Counted from the first letter of the stretch, positions 51,201 to 63,404 are shown. The stretch: 64,000 nucleotides of DNA from Datnioides undecimradiatus (GCA_008933995.1 WARS01000029.1:22566879-22630878), one strand, 5' to 3'. Notes: a model not told the origin generated them from the letters alone. Translations and numbers: made by a program.

Positions 51201-53006
51201 CTTCTGGCTAAGTAATGAGTCAAGCATCCGCCCGCCTGTCGGTGCCAGTATTATTAGCAGCAGACGTGGTTTTCGCGGTCCGAGCACAGGCTCATTAGTG
51301 GCCTTCTGGTTCAGGCTGAACTTGTCGAGGTGTGAAACAATAATGCAGCACTCACTTTCACTGCTCATCATGTGGCTGAAGGACTCCTTCCATTTCTCCA
51401 CCTCAGCCGCAGCAGGCACCCTAAAACACAGGCAGAGACGGGCTTTTACAGAGACTGTAGTTGACTGTAACAGGAATTGTGTATAAAACCATTTCCATTG
51501 TGTATATAAAAAAGGTTTAATAAGGTAACTTCCTCCATGGAACAGATAGAGAAACTACCTTTGTGGCTTCCCGTCATACACAAAAACTATATTGCTGTAT
51601 ATTATTGTCCCATCACAATAAAAGAGCTTTTGCTTTTGCACCAAAGGAGCACATCTCGCCCAGATCCCTGCTGCACCAAATCACTGATCAATAATGGCAG
51701 CAAATCTAATCACACCAGCGTGCGTCATCTGGCATTTGCACTGCGAAAACCGACTCTACAATAATGCCCCCTTAACGATTTCATCACCGCGGAAACGAGG
51801 TCGCTAACAAAAATAAGGAGCAGCCACCCAAAAGACCAATGCACAGTATGCTCATATACATCGGCTGAATGAATGTGCATCATAGAGACTCTGTGGGATG
51901 CGGCATGTCTTTGTGTTGTGAATGCAATAAGAAGTACTTCTGAACAATCAGGGAAACTGGGTATTGATTATCTGTAGCTGTGCTGGGTTACACGTGTCTG
52001 ACAGGGAAAGGTCAGGGTGAATGCGATTGTTGTTAACATTCACATAAAGGAGAGTGAGAGGCTTCCTGAGGGCAGGTCACTAAGGCCAGAATGAGAACAC
52101 AACAATGCATTTCCAAACGCGCACATTATTCCAATTAAATCAAATTTCAACAAAATGCATCAGTGCAATCTCAGTTCGACATCAACCCCTGCATCTGCAT
52201 CTCATCTAATCGATTCCTCACAGTTATGGCTGACCCTCCTGAACATGCGGAACATACTCATAAAGGAGCACGGTTAACTGCATCCTCCTAAAACAAACAC
52301 ATCATGCGGCCAAAGTGTCTCCCTGCACGGTGCTCATCCAGATGGGGATGCGATTAATGAATTCCTCTTGGTGCAACAATGTGCAGAACTTGACTGCAGA
52401 GTGTTTATTTAATCAAATCCTTGTGAAAGGAGTCACAGTCTGTCTCTGAGCTCCCGGAAGTGAAGACTAAACAAACCAGAGATATATATATTTTTTTATA
52501 AGCATCCACAAATTTGAACTGACAGAGATTAGATCCTCTGACCTCTTAGCAGCAGCTGCAGCGGCAGTAGTCTTCTCTTTCATCTGCTTCTGATCTGCTG
52601 CCTGGGGTTCGGGCTTCTGGAGTAAGAAGCTTATTTTGTGCTTGATGTCTTTGGCGCTGTGGAGAGGAAGATGAGAGGGCAGTGAGTGGAAATGCATTTT
52701 GGAAGATTTCAGTTTGTTTGCAGTCATAACATCTGCACAAAGCCCTGCTTGTAACGCAACTTGCCTTGTATAAACAAGTGGTTGGCGAGTGTTTCCTGTT
52801 TTTCTATATTTAACTGTTATTTTTAGGTCATTTTCTGGTTTGAAATGAAAATCTTTTTCAAATTTAAAATAGATGAACGCCACAAAAAAGAGGATGCCCG
52901 CAGTTTCGGATCCTCGCAATCAAACAACACTTTTATCCACGTTAAAAGTAAATTTCTCCTACCTTTTCAGGCATGTTGCAGGAAGTGTCGCAAGTCCTTT
53001 ACACAT
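48208..53006 (-). CDS. rgs4: Regulator of G-protein signalling 4, 5 exons, 208 aa
   Basis: RGS4 is a GTPase-activating protein for Gi/Gq alpha subunits, known from brain and heart, acting at the plasma membrane. On the minus strand the coding exons are 53006-52963, 52656-52543, 51420-51356, 49960-49797 and 48447-48208, with GT-AG introns. The N-terminus [20 protein letters not shown] parallels mammalian RGS4 ([20 protein letters not shown]), and [13 protein letters not shown] and [12 protein letters not shown] are RGS4-type; human RGS4 is 205 aa. The RGS box covers about residues 65-178, with Asn92, Asn131, Leu162, Asp166, Ser167 and Arg170 as Galpha contacts. Exon 2 encodes a variable linker with six alanines. 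Exon 3 is one codon longer and exon 4 one codon shorter (KKTAPSK where human has KKIKSPSK) than in the usual pattern. The tail after residue 180 is Cys/Asp/Ser-rich. It is convergent with rgs5. Confidence 0.95.
48948..49493 (-). mobile_element. LINE (CR1/L2-like) reverse-transcriptase relic in rgs4 intron 4
   Basis: A 181-codon open frame, same strand as rgs4, contains [20 protein letters not shown] (residues 101-120) and DQL...[12 protein letters not shown], matching the start of the reverse-transcriptase domain of fish jockey/CR1/L2-type LINEs (typically KAAGPDGISGRVLK, FNLSLSQS.VP). Upstream, [12 protein letters not shown] (52-63) matches the LNNFFARFE-type linker of the same proteins. After residue 150 similarity to the domain is lost, and most of the element is absent, so it is an inactive fragment. 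It sits between exons 5 and 4 and does not touch a splice site. Confidence 0.75.
49961..52542 (-). other. rgs4 introns 2 and 3
   Basis: Intron 2 (51421-52542) and intron 3 (49961-51355) are separated by exon 3. Intron 3 holds a CA microsatellite (50777-50802). No gene, RNA or mobile element was recognised otherwise. Confidence 0.65.
50777..50802 (+). repeat. (CA)13 microsatellite in rgs4 intron 3
   Basis: Thirteen uninterrupted CA units. Confidence 0.92.
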
Positions 53007-53109
53007 GTTGGGATTTTAAAGATCCAAAACCAGTCCTCTTGTTGCGAATGTCGACTGTGAAGCAACAGTGTGAGAGTTTTTACAGCAGTGTTCTCCGGTA
53101 TTAGACAGC

Positions 53110-53249
53110 AGGCTGTGGGTGTCTCCACCCCCAGCAGTGGTTTTATAGCTCCAGAGTGCACAATGACAGAAAACTGACCAATCACACCAGACGGGGGGAG
53201 AGAGGGGGAGAGGGAAAACAGACGGGGGAGGGAGAGAAATTGGGGAGGA
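53110..53249 (-). promoter_or_regulatory. Core promoter of rgs4 (pyrimidine tract, inverted CCAAT, TATA)
   Basis: Read on the minus strand: a CT-rich tract (53249-53191), TGATTGGTCAG with an inverted CCAAT box (53182-53178), then TATAAAA (53147-53141). The TATA lies 141 bp upstream of the ATG, so transcription should start near 53117 with a leader of about 110 nt. Order and CCAAT context repeat those of the two plus-strand paralogues. The plus-strand side of the tract carries several G runs. Confidence 0.7.
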
Positions 53250-55959
53250 AATTTACAGCAGATGGAAATGTATGTAACCAAAACAAAAGGTGTTTTCCAC
53301 TGAGGCAGGCGTCGGGAGCACTTGAGGAATTGCTGAAGTCACTCCCGTGTGGAAAAAGAAGATCCAGGCATGGGAACAGGGGCAATTTGTGGGACAGTGT
53401 TATAAATATTTGTGACACTAAACTTGTACTAAATGACGTAATATTAATATAAGGACATACAGCAACATGTATGTGACTTTTGAATGACACGGCAGGTAAA
53501 ACTTCATCAGAAGGAAATGAAACACCGTCTTTTTGCAAATATTAAACCTTTATTTGCTGTTTCTGCCTCAGTGTTCTCAACACATGAGCAATAAAGCTCA
53601 TAGGTAATTCTTGCAGCCGCTGTAATAACAAAACTAATGCGTTCGCCATACTGTGCAAACAGAAAGTGAGTCAGCGCATTGGCCGATAGATCAGCCTGTG
53701 ACCGTGGAAAGTCGCTGCCAATAAACCTCACAGAGGTTTTTCCAAAATGTTTGATACTTTCCTGTTTTCTGGCATTTTCTTGGACCCGACCACCAGCCTC
53801 AACATGCTGGACCTCAAACTACGCGCTTAATTGTTTTAAAACGAGCCTCAAATGACGCAGAACGTGCGATTAGACACAACAGATCCTTGTTTTGTCCTCC
53901 TGGGGCTCCCTTACCACCATCTGCAGTTTATTTGACGTTTGCAGCTGTGAGTAGCTGCGTGGCGTTACATTAGTTTGTTGTACAGTAATGGGACGCAGCT
54001 CATATGCTGCAGCAGCCGTGCAATGTCGTGCAACGTGCATGTACAGTACGTACAGTACATGTTCTGATCTAATCAGGCTGAATAACGATAATGAACTTGG
54101 TCAAACAAAGATGGATTCTGCAGTAAAATGAACAGACTGAGGCACAGAAGTCTTTTTTTAGTTGCTGCTGAGCAACAGTTAGAGGCAATCCAAATGTCCA
54201 GAGCCACAGATCCACAAAGTCCAGCCATCTGGAAGAAGTCTGAAGGGTCCTCTGGCAGAATCTCCTCCTACTCTTTCTCAAAACATCACAGCGTGATTGA
54301 AACCTGTTCTGACCTCAGCGGCTTAAACCAGGATTGTCGTCCGTCCTCAGGCCAGCTCAACAACACGGCGAGACCTCTCTCAGGGCTCGTCTTGTGATTC
54401 TTGAGGTGGCATCAGTTTGTTTTGCATCTCGACAGGACTGCCCAACATAAGACTAGCTGAATGATCAAGGGCATTAACACAGCGAGGTCTGTGTTTAAGA
54501 ATCAGGCTTTGGGGCAACGCATATAAATCAAGTAGAACTATGTGGGCTGTAGTCCTGAAGGTCTAACAAATGTCCAGTGCTTAGCCCTCCTCCATGAAAC
54601 GTTTGTTTCCAAAGCTGTGTGAGGAAACAATCAAAAGTACTTTGGAAATTAGAAAGAAGACAGAAGCATGTTAGAGTGTTATTGCCCTACTTACTCATTT
54701 AAACATGATACTAAAGGGGTACCCAGTGCACTGAAAGTGGATAACAAGGGTTCCTCAGAAAGCATCCTTTGCGATGCTTTGCAATGTTAATGTCACCTGC
54801 AAATTTGCTACTGGGGCTAAAATCGTGGGGAACCTTTGGGTCTTGGATCTAAACTTTCACATGAATTCAAGGTTTAAAATGATGCATCTTTGCCCCATTA
54901 GACGTATATATACACAGGAGACTTTAATATGCATGTTAGATGGTGACATGCTGTCATGGGTGAAGTCGGGGTGGATGGTCAGCTGCGCAAACTGTGTGAC
55001 GTTTACACTCGAGAATGCTGTCCACATCCTGTCGCCCACCAACAGTCAAAACTGGGCCCTTTTAACCATTTCCTGTTCGCCGCCATGGTGGCAGATCAGG
55101 AAATGCACCCAATTATGAATTAATGCACGATGAAAGTACCATTAAACATTAAAATCACACTGCTCTCACTGTCTATAACGCACATACTGTGTAGTTGCAT
55201 CCTTGTCTGTGATGCATTCACTTCCACAGCAGCTCAGCAACACTGTCAGGAGAATGACTAACCTGCATGCTGGAGAAGTCTTTTTGGGTTTGGTTCTTTG
55301 TTTTCAGCAAGAATGAAATATTGAACAGATAACTGAAACCTAACACCACATTATTGTTTTCATCAGACAGCACCTGAGGTGTGTACCGAGTTCATAATCC
55401 CCTGTCTCTTCTTTAGAAAGAGTGGAGCGAGTGTGAAGCCTCTCGGAGACAAGGCGTGCTGATTGCTTTGATCTGCTCCCTCATCTCGCGCTGATTCAAC
55501 ATCCACAGCCTCACTCCTGGGTAACAAACACACTAGATCAAGCTGTGGACGACTAGATGCAGGTTCAAACTCTTGAGGATATCTGTCCGATAAATGCGTG
55601 CGTGAAAATAAGCGGCGCGACCTCTTCTTCTTCTCTCCGTCTCCACGTTTTAGACATGACCTCATATCTAAATCCGCAGCCCTGCACTGTTTTTTCCTTT
55701 ATCTGATGCCTAAAAGCCTGCATTCTTTTCTCGAAGTGATCTGAGAGCAGCTGAAGCAGAAACGTACCTGTATCTGCATCTGATTTGTAGCAAACATATG
55801 CAGGCATTTAAAGCGTGGAGGGCCGCCAAAGGTTTCCCTTTTAAAGAAAGAAGGAATTCAAGCAGCGTGGCCCTGTTATCTACTGACAAGTGTTTTTACA
55901 CCGTTTGTGATGCACTGTTATATAAAAAAAAATAACTCTGCATGCAAAATAGAACTAAG

Positions 55960-56470
55960 ACCACCCTGAATTATAATAATAATTATAACTTTATCTGTAG
56001 AGAGTTCAAAGTGCTGCACAAAGAAGAGTAACTAGCATACAGCTAATTAAGAATAGGACGAAGATAAAATAATAAGAGTATGAAATAAACAAAATGGCAT
56101 CGGTTAAAGACCAATAAAATAAGTAGGCAGCTCAAAAGCAGACTCTGAATCAGACAGCCTGATTTCTTCTGGCAAGTTGTTGCAGCGCCTCGGAGCTCTG
56201 ACCACAAAGGCTCCATCCCCTTTGGTTTTCAGCCTGGACCCTGGCACAGACAGAAGACTGCTGCCCGAGGATCTCAGACTGCGCACGGGCTCATTGAAAG
56301 TTCTGCAGTGCTTTAAAAGTCAGCAGTGATATCTTAAAATCAACCGTGAAACACACAGGGAGCCATTGCAAAGAAGCCAAAAGAGGTGTTAAATGCTCAG
56401 CCTTCTTAGTTTAGGTTTAAATCCGAGCAGCTAAGTTCTGTAGAAACATGAAGAAACATCCAACAACTCA
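55960..56470 (-). mobile_element. LINE-derived 3' fragment
   Basis: On the minus strand 56286-56104 encodes RSLRSSGSSLLSVPGSRLKT followed by KGDGAFVVRAPRRCNNLPEE, then IRLSDSESAFE. This matches the C-terminal end of fish L2/CR1-type LINE proteins (typically RLKTKGDRAF.VRAP.LWN.LPEEIRLAES). The left flank (55970-56100) is AT-rich with AATAAAATAA words, like a 3' UTR and tail. The tryptophan of the usual LWN motif is lost, and only the end of the element remains. Confidence 0.65.
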
Positions 56471-59400
56471 TTTAACAACTCAACATGAATGCTTCTTCGA
56501 ATGTCGTTGACATCATTTTAACTGGACGGTTCTGTAAATGCATCTAGAAAGTAAGATGGTTCAGACACAGTGCAGAAGGAAAACATGAACATCATGAACA
56601 GGAGCACGAACAGTTTCCTCTCTGGTCTCCTGCGTGGCCTCTTCACGCGACGCTCATCCTTGCTACTTTCAAAGTCGTGCTGAGTGCCATGTGCACATGA
56701 ATATAGATGAATCTAGCATAAATTCGATTTTGTGACCGTTTCACGAAGTGCTGCGATAACCGATCTGGACCATCTGCTCTGCCTAACGTACGCTGATGTT
56801 TCTGCTTTGTGCAAGATTTGATCGGCTAACTGTGGAAACAATAATAGTCGTAATATTCAAATGATTGGAAATCAAATTAATGAAAGACTAGGAGCAATCA
56901 TGAAGCAAACAAACATCAATTTCTCAAAGAGAACACGGGACAGGTGATTTGCAGGGCAGACATGTGCGCTGCAGCAGACTGAAGTTGGACTTCAAAGGTT
57001 TAATAGCTCTATTTGTTTCCTGCCAACGAGGGGTTGATTATGAATTTGAACTTGTAATCTCCTGTTGCTCCCCGACAGCTCGTCCAGACAGCAGGATGTG
57101 ATTAAAGCACCAGAGGCCGGACTTGCACAGCAGCAAGGTGATGATGGCTCCGTGTGCTCCTCGAGGCACACGCACACATTGAGCCTGAGCAACCGGCCCC
57201 GTCTCTCAACGGGGCTTTTCAGACCAGACAGCATCTCAGCAGGTGCTGCAGCAGCTGCGCCCAGATCAGATCCAAGTGCCGGGTTAAACCTGTTGATGGA
57301 CGGAGACAAACGCATATAAAAACACCACAAACTGGGCAGAACCAAGATTTTCCAGATTAAAGTGAAACTACAGGAGCACGTTTTACCCCCAGTAGCATTA
57401 TGTTTTGAAGCCTCTAACACACCAGATCAGCTGCTGTGGCTTTAGTTCTTGCAGTGTGTCCAGCGCCGTCTGCACCAGTCGGACCCCCGACCTTTTGATT
57501 GATTGTGCATGTTGAATCTGCAGTCGAGGCCGTCAAAGAGATCACTCTGATTGGCTGCGCAGCTGAGGAGTTCAGGAAAGCCCCTCGAGCCTGTTGCAGT
57601 AGCATCCATCATTTCCCCCATTTAGAGCACTTATTCTTCACCTATTTCTTCTGGAACCAAAACCGAGGGACGAGAACATGGTGAGCACACACTCCTTTGT
57701 TAAGAATTTGTGTATCCACAGTCCTGGTTCCAGTTTCCCTTTTGCTACCTCAGCCTGCTTGTAAGGAGAGTTATTTCCTCTCACACAGGCACAAAATGAG
57801 CATGCTAGCTGCCCGCGGCTGCAGTCTCTGCCACTTTTCTTCTAAAACTCAATGCACAAAGTACAGGATTAGCATAATTAAAAGCATGAAGGTGTTAGCC
57901 GATGTGGGCGGTGATGCATTTCCCCTAGTCAACACAAATTAAGCATGTTCAGTGTCTGAGGAGACTCCGCGTCTACGGGAGGAGGAGTCAAAGTCTGAGC
58001 TTACAGAGAAATGTTTGTCCACACTTCTCAACACACCCTCAGGGCTGCTGATCTCAACAAAGTGGAATTTCATGGCGCGACACTCCTTCGGTGCCCCTAG
58101 GTGAAAAAGGACACACTGACCCAAAAAGTCCTCAATCTTAAACGACGAAATAGGTCAGTTGCCTCCAAAATTACCCACATGAATGCCCCCAAAACTGATT
58201 AATGTCTCAATCTGTCAACCCAATAATCAAGTTGTAGTTACATTAAACCATTTGATTAAGGTTGTGGAGAGACTTTTTAAAAGAAACCAACGTAGAGGTC
58301 ACTTGATGGGAGAATGAAGGTCATTTTAGCCTTTGATTGTTGCAGGCAACAGTGTTAATCACTCCAACTAATCTCTCTGTCAATTAGTTTTTCTGTTTCA
58401 CAGTCCTAGATTTGTTGTTATTGCGCTGCCCGTGGGTTGATCTCGTGAACGTCCTTGTCGGTGGGTCATGAGAATTAGCCCCCTGTGTTGACGGTGTCCA
58501 TACATACCGCAGATTCAGGGCAGAAATCTCTCTTTTCCGTTTTGCACATGACGTTTTCAGGACGTCATGTTGCCAAAGCAAAACGTTTCAGCCTTCCCTG
58601 TGAGCTTTGTTTTGACCAAAACAAGACAGCGGAGTGAGATTAGCAGCCCCGCGAATTATTTCAGGCAACCTGCGATCATCAGAGTGTAAACGCGCGTGGG
58701 TGTGGCTCACATTACATTTACAATTTCAGTGATGGCTCCAAAGGTCGGCGGGAGCGGAGGCGGCACCGGAGCGGTGCATATGGAGCCTCATAAACCACCT
58801 GAAGTGACAGGGAATGGCCTCCATAAAGTGGCTTCGGCTCTGTAAATTATCCCACTCACGCCTGATCTCACAGATCCTCAGACGAGGGGCAGCAGAGCCC
58901 TCCATAAGCCGACCTCCCTCCCATGACCTAGGTGGAGGACGGTTAACGAAGGATAATTGCGTATTTCGTACGGTCAAGAGCTGCATCTGTCATCACGAGA
59001 GACGCTCGGCGCGGCGGGTAAACCTGGATGTGGAAATGAAAGGGGTCTGACGCTCTGACATCACTGCGACTTGGTCCGCTCCTTTTACAATAGGCTCCTT
59101 GCAGCGTATTCCAGTTCACACACGGGTCCGTATTACAGTTTTCATAGCAACACTGAATATATTATTACAGAAATAATAAAATTTGGGATATGAGACTCTA
59201 TCTGAACAGCGTATGTAGAGGACACGACCTTAAACTTGCAGTTGCAGAGCGGGACACACTTCGTCATCCCCCTCACTGCCTCGGGATGATACCTTATCAA
59301 TGACAGCATGGTCAGAGGACGATGTGGGGGAGAGAAATAAGGGCTGAGGCGCAACGATTCTTATTTTCAGGTGATTGTACACCAATGACATCATGAATAT

Positions 59401-61000
59401 CATCATCATCATAAACATTAGATTCCATTTCGACCTCTGACTGATGTCACTATCGCACTTGGTTGAACCCAAAACCATGATCTTACCCAAAACCCAACCA
59501 ATCCGCTACCATTTCGCAAAGCTGACCACATGTTTATCACCGTCACCGTGACAACAAAGTCACCCTGCCACGTCATTTCCTGCATGTCTGAATTCTCCAG
59601 ATAGAGTGTGTATTTTTGGAACAAAGGGCCGTCAAGGCTGTGGGCGTTTGTTCTCGGGATAACAGGCTTTGAGGCTATTGGGGTTTCTCAATGATAGACC
59701 ACTGGAATAAATGGCAGTCCTCCTTTTCCTCTGCTTCCTCTGATCCATCTGTTCTTGTTTTCTAACACCGTATGGTTTTGTATAAAGTTGCTCAGTCTCT
59801 GAAACTGAAGGCGGACTTCTGACGTATTCACCCTCGCACCACGCCGCCTCCTTCAGCCCAAACCTTACACGTATAAGACCGAACTAGAAGCGGTTGTTTT
59901 ATGAAAAATGCCACAGCTGGTAACTTCGAGGAGGCCCGTCTGGCATGACGCTTCAAACACCGGCTGGCTCCAATAATAAATAGTCGCTCAGGGATTACTG
60001 TAAAGGCAGCTTTCATTATGCGCCCTCAGCCGTGGCAATTAGCATAACGAACCCAAACAAAGACTTTTTCAAGCTTCACTTAAATGACCCTTAGCAGGGA
60101 ACTTGTTGTGCTAGTGCAGGAGGAGGAGGAGACGGAGTAACTGTTGTGATTGTTTAAGTGTCGTCTGTAAACCAGTCATGACGGGCCATAATGAGCTGTG
60201 ATGGGGCTACGTGAGGAACAGCATGCAGGTCACGATACCTATCAGTTGTTAAGCTGTTGTTAAGTGGTAGTGTTCACAGCTTTGATCTGACACGCGGAAG
60301 CAACGCGACGATGGATGTATCGTCGAGTGATGTGTGTGCTTGCGCATGCTTAAATCAGTGTTTCTGTCTATGCGCATGCTGCGGTGTCAGTTTGGAGCAG
60401 GACTGGCTGCGTGAAACCTGTACGAGCCCTGTTTTGTGTGTATTTACGCGTCTGTGCAGGGACACTAAGTGCTCTCCCCAGTGTTTCGTCTGCTTGTCTA
60501 CAAGTCATGCACACCTGGCTTAATGGGAGCAACCCGGACAAACGACGTGACGCTGACAGATCAACGCACACTTGTTGTGGCTTGATGCTTAAATTAAAGT
60601 GTCAACGTCAGCCCCGGTAAGGCTGTCAGAGTTACAACAAACCAGGTAGCTGATCAGATGTTGTCACCACCTTCCACTAAAATAGGTAAATTAAAAATAA
60701 AAGATTTGTGTGACTGAACCCGCGCTTTACATATATCATGATAAAGTCATAACCACCATAACCATTAGTATCGTGCAACATTTACTGTATTGCACAAATG
60801 TAAACTGCCTGTAGAATAAACCCCGACCTGCCAGTTGCAGTTTACTGGTTCATAAAGCAGACACACACACAACATGTCTATAAATATCATTACGTCTGTG
60901 GTTATGGTCATATAAACACTGTTACTGTTACAATCTGAGTCAGCTCGACCACAGTCCCCTCTAGAGACGATCTTTAAAACTGCAAGTCTGCAGGCGGCCT

Positions 61001-61027
61001 GTGTGTGTGTGTGTGTGTGTGTGTGTG
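61001..61027 (+). repeat. (GT)13 microsatellite
   Basis: Uninterrupted GT run in intergenic DNA. Confidence 0.92.
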
Positions 61028-61296
61028 AACGGCGGCTCGTCTGGCCATAGCCACAGCTGTTGTCCTGGACAATGGTCTGTGTAATAACAAACATCTGAGT
61101 CTCTCATATGACGGGGAGAAATGGGGAACCTCTGCTCATTGTGATAATGTCAGAGTGCATATGGTTTATTACACATCCGACATGTTTTTAATATCAGTAG
61201 ACAGCCTGACAGACCTTGTATTTCTGCTTTTCAGTGTAATCTATCAGCAGTAAATATCACCAGGGTTCCTGGAAGACTGATGGTGCACTACGGCTG

Positions 61297-61314
61297 TGTT
61301 GTTGTTGTTGTTGT
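61297..61314 (+). repeat. (GTT)n microsatellite
   Basis: About six GTT units. Confidence 0.85.
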
Positions 61315-63315
61315 TTGCAGTGTGGTTTTTCATCAAGCTAACCCGGTGATACACATATTAGCGTTTAGTGAAAGTTCTGTGTGTTTGCACGTCTTAAATA
61401 ATCAACATTTATTCTCTTTAATGTGCATTTTTCTGTAAAATGGCAACAGCATAACTCCCAAAGACAGTATGAAGGAGAGGAATTTTAAGATATTAATGAT
61501 GCACAAATAGAAATAAAGGTGGTACAGATCAATTACTCTGTGCTCTGTGCTGCCACGTTGCTGCAGGAATATTAGCCCAGATAGCCACTTTAGCTGAGAC
61601 GAGCTTGATGTTTACATGATGCTGATGTACCTCTGTCTGGTTCCTGGCTACATTTCATTTAAAATTGAAGTTTTTCAGTTAACAGAAACCAGGCACACAC
61701 AAGTCAGTCAGTAAGGCCAGCTAACACCAGGAAGTGAAGCTGCAGTTTGTCAAAGGCTAAAAGGACTAGCCACACGACAGCTAGCACTTGTTAGCTTGAT
61801 CACTATGTTAAGTCAAGATATACCTTCTTATTTATACTTATTCGCCTGCTTCTCTTGCCTCTTTGGTAAAACCAGTCATATTTATTTTATTCTGTGTTAT
61901 TTATTGATTGTTTTAGCAGAAGCAGCGAACATTTATTAACATTTCAAGGGTTTGCACATCAGTGTAAATGTGCTGGGGTTGGCTAATGAGCTAATGTTTA
62001 TCTGTATCCCCTGGGGTATTCAAAAGTGGTTGGTTGCAGCATTGCAAATGTGCATTGAATAATAAGTGGGAATTAGAGATTTGCACAGAATCACCGCGTG
62101 ATACTGTAAACACAGGAAATGTGCAAGCAAAGTCAGAGAGGCCTACTGGCTACCAGCCTCGACTCACGCTGCGATCACAGAGCCCTGATTGGGCTGCATT
62201 TACTCATTCATTCAAGTGAAAATCCTTTAAATACAAATGGTTTATAATCAGACAGTTGTTTCCTGTTAATTATCTTTACTCAGATAGTGATTGTTAATGG
62301 ACTGACCCACTTAAAAAGATCCATTTCAACAACATAATATGTTCTGTGTATCCTGCTCAAAACTAATTTCTGTCATTCATCATTTTGGCATTGAAAAGCT
62401 GTAAAATGTGTTTGCTAATGTGTTAACCGTCCTGTGTGTGTGCATGTGCACGCATCAGGGCGTGTGTCCATTAGCCAGTCACGAGGTGTGTAATTTGGGG
62501 CATTAGGGTGCAGCCAGTGATGCTGTCTCCTTTAGTCTGTCATGGAAAATTGTAATGCAGGCCATTTGCCTCTAAACTGTTGTTCAACCTCACACTCAAA
62601 CAGCAGTGCGGGATTAATTTGGGACATAAAACACCCCAAACAAAGTTGAGCCACAAAATGAAAACTGTTTCTGTCCTGCATAAATCAGCCCACGTTTCTT
62701 GTTTTGATTGCTATGTTTCTTAAAAACACTGTGTTTAAGACCCTCTCTGCAGAAAATGGCTTTTTTTTTTTGCATTTAAATGTCTGCTTTCTACATAATA
62801 ATTCGATGTCAGCATGCAATTTCAAAATGCATTTTCTTCCATGTGCACACCTAATCCAAACAAGAGTGGCTCAGTGGTGTAATTCAACTGTTTTAAGTCA
62901 ACAAGTGAATTTTGCCATCCCCCATGAATTATTCAGGCCCTCCCTGGCAGACCCGTAACAGCATGTACTGTTCTCTCCCTTCAGGGTTCATTAAAATCAG
63001 GCCAGCGTTGTAGCAGCTACATCCTTTAAAGGTAATTCAATAGAGAACCGTGTGGCAGGAACCTGCAGCCGCTCTGCTTTTTATGGGTTGAAATGTCCGG
63101 CGGTGAAAGAAGCACTCGAATCAAGCCTTGATTAAAAGTACCTCCATGAGAGCTGAAACAACACGCTCCAGAGCAAGACACTGCCCTACATTTAAATATA
63201 CAGGTATCTGTCATAACATGCACTTAAGTGGCTAAGATATAAGTATATAATATGAGTAATGGCTTCTGTCAGAGATCACTGTTAACATGTTAAAGGTGCA
63301 TTGTTCAATGCTTGT

Positions 63316-63328
63316 CCACTAGGGGGCA
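63316..63328 (+). promoter_or_regulatory. Candidate CTCF binding site
   Basis: CCACTAGGGGGCA fits the CTCF core. Similar words also occur inside fish repeats, so this could be repeat-borne. Confidence 0.28.
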
Positions 63329-63404
63329 AACCGACTCCACAACAAGCCTGGAGATGCACAGCTGCAACATCACGAAGTCTTGTTGTGGTTTGGGGGGATT
63401 CAGT

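Noticed and set aside
54774-55118. 114-codon plus-strand open frame
   Set aside because: No domain, no splice context and unusual residue composition; taken as chance.
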